Shown here piece by piece: positions 13,674-17,488 of a stretch of DNA of 17,488 nt. A program made the translations under genes and the position numbers. The notes under the pieces are model-generated. The model was not told the origin of the DNA, ran no database searches, and saw only the letters and a program-made list of their open reading frames with translations. The stretch is from an uncultured Acetatifactor sp. (GTDB lineage: Bacteria; Bacillota; Clostridia; Lachnospirales; Lachnospiraceae), in assembly GCA_910585665.1 (NCBI GenBank), contig CAJUFI010000077.1, forward strand, positions 1 through 17,488, written 5' to 3'. Each line of letters opens with the position of its first letter. The first letter of the stretch is position 1.

Positions 13674-13997
13674 TTAGTTTTTCCCCTGCCTGTCGGCCAG
13701 AACAGGAAGATGAACCAGGCCGGTGGCGACAGTCACCGCATCCACCTTCCGCATCAGGGAGCCGATCCTTTCTTCATTCCAAAAGATATCGGAGAAATCG
13801 GAGAGCTCGCACCCTACATCATGGTTAGGGATGCACAGGTAGTTCCCATATTTATGCCGTCCGGCGAGGATGTGGAAGTAAGTCCCCCGCCCATTGATCT
13901 CAGCTTCATACCATCCGTTCCCCGTGCTCAGCAGGATGATCTGCCCCGTCCAGGTCTCCCTGCGGGAGCCGTTTTTCAGGATACAGGTATAATTCAT
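13674..13997 (-). CDS. Small DUF6618-like protein of the transposon
   Basis: 107 residues. Ribosome site AGGAGG (plus 14006-14011) sits 8 nt before the ATG and overlaps the ATPase stop codon, so translation is coupled. The protein begins MNYTCILKNGSRRETWTGQI and contains GNYLCIPNHDVGCELSDFSD, then IFWNEERIGSLMRKVDAVTV. The pattern C-I-P-x-x-x-V-G-C-x-L and F-W-N-x-E-x-(8)-VDAITVA recalls the DUF6618 group of small Firmicutes proteins; this assignment is from memory. No catalytic motif, signal or membrane segment is seen. It is last in the transposon operon and may be an accessory or regulatory factor, or cargo that is not needed for movement. Confidence 0.7.
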   Translation of the reverse strand: MNYTCILKNGSRRETWTGQIILLSTGNGWYEAEINGRGTYFHILAGRHKYGNYLCIPNHDVGCELSDFSDIFWNEERIGSLMRKVDAVTVATGLVHLPVLADRQGKN

Positions 13998-14009
13998 GTT
14001 CCATGCCTC

Positions 14010-14816
14010 CTATCCGAGATTCTGGCTGCTGACGGAGGCCAGGATGACATCCGTATCAATGACCTTCTTCTCCATCTGCGCCCCCAGTGTCAGTGCGTCG
14101 GTCATCAGGTTGTCCACCAGGCGGGGGCTCCCCTGGGAGTGGCTGTGGACGGCGGAAAGCGCGGCCTGGTCGATGATGGAGGCGGCCCCTCCGGCACAGG
14201 CAATCTTGTGGAGGACGTACTGCGCCACTTCGGAGTCTGAGAGCCCGGAAAAGTTGTAGTGCACTGTGATCCTCTGGCGCAGGGCCTCATGGACGGGCTT
14301 TTTCAGGGTGCTGTTCAGGTGGGGCTCGCCGCAGAGGATGAGCGTGAAGCAGTTGAGGGAGTCATACCCATAGTTCATGAGCATCTTGATGTCCTCCAGG
14401 ATGCCGGTGGAGAGGTACTGTGCCTCATCGACTGCCAGGAGGAGGGGCTGCTTCTTGTCCTTGTAGAGGTAGAGTATCTGCTCCTGTACGGCGCGGAACA
14501 TCCCAGGCTTGCCGCCCCTTGGCTCTAGCCCCAGAACAGAGCAGAGCTGGCGGTAGAACTCCATGACGCTGACCGTGGAGAGGCAGATGTACTCCATATG
14601 GTAGAGGTTGGGGTTGAGGCACTTTGCGAAGCAGCGCAGGGCGAAGGATTTGCCCATGCCGGGGCGTGCGGTGAACAGCCCGATTCCCCTTGTGTCCTTG
14701 AGGTAGTCCAGCCGGGACGTCATTTCCGAGATGTCCTTTGAGAGGAACCGGTCCTTTTCTCTTGCGTTCTGTTTGTCAAAGGGATTGAAGGAAAGCCCAT
14801 AGTAGGAACGGAACAT
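14010..14816 (-). CDS. ExeA/TniB-like AAA ATPase of the transposon
   Basis: 268 residues. Its ATG overlaps the transposase stop by one base (TGATG), a coupling seen in many transposon operons. It begins MFRSYYGLSFNPFDK, the typical ExeA-type opening. Walker A is ARPGMGKS (about residues 50-57), with Ala where the first Gly usually stands; Walker B is LLLAVDEAQ (about 124-132), then LILCGEP as sensor region and LRQRITVHYNFSGLSDSEVA, a hallmark of ExeA/TniB/IstB-like ATPases. By analogy with MuB, TnsC, TniB and IstB it should bind DNA in an ATP-dependent way, choose or deliver targets and activate the DDE transposase. All motifs look functional, so the element may be active. Confidence 0.85.
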   Translation of the reverse strand: MFRSYYGLSFNPFDKQNAREKDRFLSKDISEMTSRLDYLKDTRGIGLFTARPGMGKSFALRCFAKCLNPNLYHMEYICLSTVSVMEFYRQLCSVLGLEPRGGKPGMFRAVQEQILYLYKDKKQPLLLAVDEAQYLSTGILEDIKMLMNYGYDSLNCFTLILCGEPHLNSTLKKPVHEALRQRITVHYNFSGLSDSEVAQYVLHKIACAGGAASIIDQAALSAVHSHSQGSPRLVDNLMTDALTLGAQMEKKVIDTDVILASVSSQNLG

Positions 14817-16084
14817 CAGCTCTCACCCCCAATCCTTGAATAATCGATGGACGGCGTGTTATTGCGTTTCGTCCTGCAGTTCTCGTTTTTATCCGTAGGC
14901 CGTATGGGATAATGTTCCCCCTCATAAAGGATGAAGGCACTGGACATGTCGTCTGGCAGGAAGCGGATCTCCACTTTTGAAGAAATGAACTGCATGGGAA
15001 CGTCATAGGACACCTTGTCGATGGAGACGGTAGAGTCCTTGTTCACCTTCCTGGTGATGCGGTTCAGGAAACATTCCTCCAGCCACTCCCTGGACTTAGG
15101 GCTCCGGATGGAGGAGCGTGACTGCTGGTAGCGGTCCATGGGCGTTGTGCCGATGCCGGAATGGACAGATGTATTGTAGGTGCGCATATAGTCTTTAAGC
15201 AGCCGGTTGAACTGTGCCAGCGTGGTGATGGAATCCAGATCCAGCGTATAGAGCCAAGTCTCCTTGAGCGTTCTGAACTGGCGTTCTATTTTGGCTTTGG
15301 AAGCACCATCACGAATTTTTGTGTGTAAAAGTACGGTGCCGATGGAGCCGCAGATGAGGGAAAGCTGCTCATTCGAGTAACTGCAGCCATTATCGACATA
15401 GAGCTTCGCCGGGATTCCATGGGCTGCCACAGCGTCCTTGAACACCTTCTGGAAGTTATAGGCATTATCGTTATAGAAGAGGCCGCCGCCCACCAGAAAA
15501 CGGGAATGGTCATCAATAATCATAATGCAGTAGACTCTCCTGCGCTGGCCGTGCTCCGTGATATAAGGCAGGTAACAGGTATCGGCCTGCCACATCTTCC
15601 CAAAGGCGTCTTCTTCAAATGCCTTCCTGTCCCGCATGCCGGGGTTGCGTGCCGATTTCAGGTCATGTTTCTTGACGAAGCGCTGGACGGCGCAGACGCT
15701 GACTGTGGCAGGGATGAAGGCTTCTTCAACGAGGTGCCGGTGGATCTGTGTGGAGTTCAGCCGTGGGAAGGCTTCCTTGAGGCGGTAGATCTCCTCGATG
15801 GCCGTGTCCGGGAGCACCCGGGTGGAGCCCTTATCGGAACGCTCCTGCGGCATGAGGGCGTCGATGCCGCCGTTCTGGTAGAGGGACACCCATTTGCTGA
15901 GGGTCTTGGGGCTGTACTGGAACGCGGAGCCGTCAGGCAGGGTGAGGGGCTTTTCCGTGACTCTCTGGTAATAGGCGTTCCTGGACGCATCCGGATAAAG
16001 GCCATGGATGACCGGCGCTATGAGAGCGAGGCGGAACTGTGCCATGGCGGCTGCGTCCGAAAGGTTTTTTGGATTGTTGTCCAT
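14816..16084 (-). CDS. DDE (D,D-35-E) transposase / integrase-core protein
   Basis: 422 residues from the ATG at 16084, with AAGGAGG (plus 16093-16099) 8 nt upstream; an in-frame ATG at 16144 has no such site. The N-terminal part holds an HTH (about 57-80, YSPKTLSKWVSLYQNGGIDA) and a second DNA-binding region (about 95-140). The integrase core carries Asp168 (MWQADTCYLPYI), Asp231 (LYVDNGCSY) and Glu267 (KAKIERQFRTLKE), with exactly 35 residues between the last two. A Mu-type C-terminal domain follows (about 330-400: RKVNKDSTVSIDKVSYDVP). It resembles TniA/TnsB/Mu A-type and IS481-like enzymes that need an ATPase partner. The reading frame is intact. Confidence 0.88.
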   Translation of the reverse strand: MDNNPKNLSDAAAMAQFRLALIAPVIHGLYPDASRNAYYQRVTEKPLTLPDGSAFQYSPKTLSKWVSLYQNGGIDALMPQERSDKGSTRVLPDTAIEEIYRLKEAFPRLNSTQIHRHLVEEAFIPATVSVCAVQRFVKKHDLKSARNPGMRDRKAFEEDAFGKMWQADTCYLPYITEHGQRRRVYCIMIIDDHSRFLVGGGLFYNDNAYNFQKVFKDAVAAHGIPAKLYVDNGCSYSNEQLSLICGSIGTVLLHTKIRDGASKAKIERQFRTLKETWLYTLDLDSITTLAQFNRLLKDYMRTYNTSVHSGIGTTPMDRYQQSRSSIRSPKSREWLEECFLNRITRKVNKDSTVSIDKVSYDVPMQFISSKVEIRFLPDDMSSAFILYEGEHYPIRPTDKNENCRTKRNNTPSIDYSRIGGES

Positions 16085-16174
16085 AAAAATGTCCTCCTTA
16101 GGTGGTTTTCCACCATTATGCAGGAGAGAAGGGAGGGAAACCATACCCGTGGCGTGTGGCCGACGGAAAAAGGG

Positions 16175-16768
16175 TCAGGGGCCGAACACCTGCTGGCAGT
16201 AAAGTGCCGGGTTTTTATGGGACTGGAGGAAAGACTTTGTAAAACGGCGGACAAAGGCGGAGGCGAAATCCGAATAAGCCGGCTGCGTGAGCAGGGACTT
16301 CAGGAAGGAAAGGCCGGAAACCTCCATGGAGGAAAGCACGCCGAGCCAAACTTCCTTCTGCACCCGAAAGAGCTGCAGCCACCGGCGCAGCTGGGAAAGG
16401 GTGATGCCGAAGCGTTCGCATAGCCTTTCCACAGTGGAAAGGCGCAGGAAATACTCTGCCAGGACACGTAGAAGGAAGAACAGGCCGTAGCCGGAGTAGG
16501 GAATGATGAAGTCCGGGAGGATGGCATGGGTATGGCCACAGGTACAGATAAGGCGCATGATGCAGAGGCTGTGGCGGACCTGGGTGCCGCCTATAAAGTC
16601 CACCAGGGAGCGGTCATAGTAGGCATGGATGCGGCAGGATCCCTTTACCCCACAGCAGGGACAGGTCTGCAGTTCCGAACGGAATCCGGCCATAAAGGAA
16701 TCGAACAGGATCTTTGATGAACTTTTTATACGAACCAGCTTGCAAAACAGGGAATTTTCTCTTATCAT
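16175..16768 (-). CDS. DUF6431-like zinc-finger/HTH protein of the transposon
   Basis: 197 residues from the ATG at 16768; the frame extends upstream to 16954 but past the promoter. No good ribosome site precedes the ATG, which suggests weak or controlled translation. The N-terminal half has CPCCG (Cys36/Cys39) and CTCGHTHAILP (Cys75/Cys77), a four-cysteine zinc site like the zinc-finger heads of some transposases (GYYDRxL...RRxxCxCGxTHxxLP pattern). An HTH follows at about 111-131 (STVERLCERFGITLSQLRRW). It therefore likely binds DNA. It is first in the operon, 90 nt before the transposase; the place and architecture suggest a target- or end-recognition factor comparable in role to TniQ/TnsD, or an operon regulator. 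DUF6431 is named from memory of this gene set. Confidence 0.75.
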   Translation of the reverse strand: MIRENSLFCKLVRIKSSSKILFDSFMAGFRSELQTCPCCGVKGSCRIHAYYDRSLVDFIGGTQVRHSLCIMRLICTCGHTHAILPDFIIPYSGYGLFFLLRVLAEYFLRLSTVERLCERFGITLSQLRRWLQLFRVQKEVWLGVLSSMEVSGLSFLKSLLTQPAYSDFASAFVRRFTKSFLQSHKNPALYCQQVFGP

Positions 16769-16890
16769 AATATATGTCGGTGGTGCTGGAGCCTCATGAG
16801 CGGGACATGATCCCGTATATGGCAGGCACACTGGTATGTGAGAGAAAGAACGAACTGTGGAAGGTGCTGTTCTTTCTCTTTTTTTTGTTC
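16769..16890 (-). promoter_or_regulatory. Structured leader of the transposon operon
   Basis: Between the promoter and the DUF6431-like ATG lie about 120 nt without a ribosome site but with two stems: the long 11 bp stem at 16841-16879 and CGGGA/TCCCG at 16801-16815. Such leaders commonly limit transposase expression, including from readthrough. Confidence 0.4.
16841..16886 (+). terminator. Plus-strand terminator inside the transposon leader
   Basis: AGAGAAAGAAC (16841-16851) pairs perfectly over 11 bp with GTTCTTTCTCT (16869-16879), loop 17 nt, followed by T7 (16880-16886). It terminates plus-strand, antisense transcription leaving the element to the right; in minus-strand RNA it is a stem in the leader. 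Confidence 0.75.
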
Positions 16891-16897
16891 CATAAAA

Positions 16898-16926
16898 ACT
16901 ATATCGGAATGACATGGGATGGTCAA
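16898..16926 (-). promoter_or_regulatory. Promoter of the transposon operon
   Basis: On the minus strand: TTGACC (plus 16921-16926), a 17 bp spacer, TATAGT (plus 16898-16903). It lies about 130 bp upstream of the first gene and about 85 bp from the right end. Confidence 0.7.
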
Positions 16927-17010
16927 GAGGAAAACGTGCCGCCTCCTGTAGCACACTTTTATAGACAGTGTTTAAAAACTGAGATTATAATTTGACGTTT
17001 TTGTGCGGGA

Positions 17011-17031
17011 GATAGGAACTTTAATTTGCTG
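17011..17031. repeat. Right end inverted repeat of the transposon
   Basis: Minus strand begins CAGCAAATTAAAGTTCC, related to the left end at 13513. A second, inner copy of the core (16981-16994) lies 34 bp away, consistent with paired transposase binding sites. Confidence 0.5.
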
Positions 17032-17488
17032 GGCTACAATAAGGAAGAGGTACTGGAATTTCGGATGGAAGAGCTTAGGGAAGCAGCGCCGGCCGGAATT
17101 GTGGAAATGAACTCAGATAAATGGGGCGAGACAGAGGAGCTCTTGATTTATCCGTTTTTTGAAAAGACTTGTGCATTTCTTAAGGAGCATGAAGAGATAA
17201 GGGAGGATTTGCTGGATTATCCGGTTCAATCCCTTAAGGTAAAGGAGGATGTTCCAGATAGAAAAGAAGAAACTTATGTGGGGGATGGATATGCAGGCGG
17301 CGTGAGGATAGAACACTATGAGACAGAGGAAGAACTTAAAGAATGGAGAGGACGGTTAGTATGGACAAAGCTTGACGTGCAACCCCTTCTTTGTCCTCTT
17401 GGTTACAGGGGAGGAATCGAGGCAGATGTGGAGGAGCCAGAGTCAGGGGCGGTGGTGAATGTAAAATGCTGTGAGATGATGGAAACCT
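17026..17488 (+). CDS. Unrecognised acidic protein, 5' end at the transposon edge, runs off the window
   Basis: The frame is open from 16996 (after TGA at 16993-16995) to the end of the window with no ATG until 17077. Over 150 codons it reads as real protein: NLLGYNKEEVLEFRMEELRE, LLIYPFFEKTCAFLKEHEEI, and later LVWTKLDVQPLLCPLGYRGG. It is acidic, with no membrane segment or signal, and I do not recognise the family. Codon and base composition are more AT-rich than the transposon and the host genes, suggesting separate origin. TTG at 17026 with AGGA 8 nt upstream could start it, but these bases belong to the transposon end, so it is more likely a gene cut at its 5' end by the insertion. Confidence 0.55.
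   Translation, partial: MLGYNKEEVLEFRMEELREAAPAGIVEMNSDKWGETEELLIYPFFEKTCAFLKEHEEIREDLLDYPVQSLKVKEDVPDRKEETYVGDGYAGGVRIEHYETEEELKEWRGRLVWTKLDVQPLLCPLGYRGGIEADVEEPESGAVVNVKCCEMMET

Larger units (their letters stand above)
13513..17031 (-). mobile_element. Four-gene Mu/Tn7-like transposon (DUF6431, DDE, AAA ATPase, DUF6618)
   Basis: All four genes run on minus from one promoter at 16898-16926. The outer ends share an inverted sequence: plus strand from 13513 begins CAGCGAATTA and minus strand from 17031 begins CAGCAAATTA; 14 of the first 21 positions agree, including TTCC at positions 14-17. A second copy of the right-end motif (GAGATTATAATTTG, 16981-16994) lies 34 bp inside the first (GGAACTTTAATTTG, 17015-17028), as expected for repeated transposase binding sites. 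A DDE enzyme plus an AAA ATPase is the core arrangement of Mu, Tn7, Tn5053 and IS21-type elements. Exact ends are uncertain by 10-25 bp because no target duplication was found. Confidence 0.75.

Noticed and set aside
13490..17045. Target-site duplication flanking the transposon
   Set aside because: Short flanking sequences on both sides were compared around the inverted repeats and none matched convincingly; ends are also not fixed well enough.
1..17488. CRISPR arrays, tRNA or rRNA genes
   Set aside because: No regularly spaced repeats, no cloverleaf-like sequence and no rRNA signature were seen on either strand.

Overview
The window looks like chromosomal DNA of a gut-type Clostridia bacterium, most likely Lachnospiraceae. 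This is inferred from GC-rich coding sequence with AT-rich promoters, strong AGGAGG-type ribosome binding sites, near-consensus sigma-A promoters, and gene families typical of that group (long-form HPF, a DUF4125/DUF4037 protein, an SH3-NlpC/P60 hydrolase, a CD1871A-like small CXXC protein). No sequence search was run; every family name comes from motifs read by eye.

Layout. 1-79 is the tail of a helix-turn-helix protein cut by the window edge. 204-2008 is a redox operon behind a perfect TTGACA-N17-TATAAT promoter: a TlpA/ResA-like thioredoxin lipoprotein, a 50-residue CXXC membrane peptide that overlaps it, and a NapH-like polytopic ferredoxin. 2054-4246 is a second operon: a 74-residue helical protein, a membrane metallophosphoesterase and a PAP2 lipid phosphatase, ending in a hairpin that overlaps the last codons. 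4315-7068 holds one large TPR-DUF4037-DUF4125 protein, followed by a small Gly/Ala/Met-rich protein (7363-7650). 7667-9828 has a FabG-like SDR oxidoreductase (minus) divergent from a thioredoxin-reductase-like flavoprotein (plus); the shared intergenic region holds both promoters and a palindromic operator candidate. 9893-11262 is a secreted SH3-SH3-NlpC/P60 cell-wall hydrolase with a WalR-type TGTAAT-N5-TGTAAT box near its promoter. 11263-12264 holds a tight cluster of DnaA boxes and then hpf with two promoters.

From about 12265 the window turns accessory: 800 bp without a convincing gene but with two long perfect inverted repeats, the C-terminal stub of a large serine recombinase (13098-13490, minus), and a four-gene transposon of about 3.5 kb (about 13513-17031, all genes on minus): DUF6431-like zinc-finger/HTH protein, D,D-35-E transposase, ExeA/TniB-like AAA ATPase and a small DUF6618-like protein. 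Its ends carry a related inverted repeat. The flanks do not join into one gene: a recombinase stub lies on the left and an unrelated plus-strand frame runs off the window on the right, so insertion was accompanied or followed by rearrangement.

The strongest leads for something new are the three-gene membrane redox module with its easily missed small protein, the four-gene Mu/Tn7-like transposon with a possible DUF6431 partner, the DnaA-box cluster away from dnaA, the WalR-type box, and the structured non-coding segment at 12536-12684.
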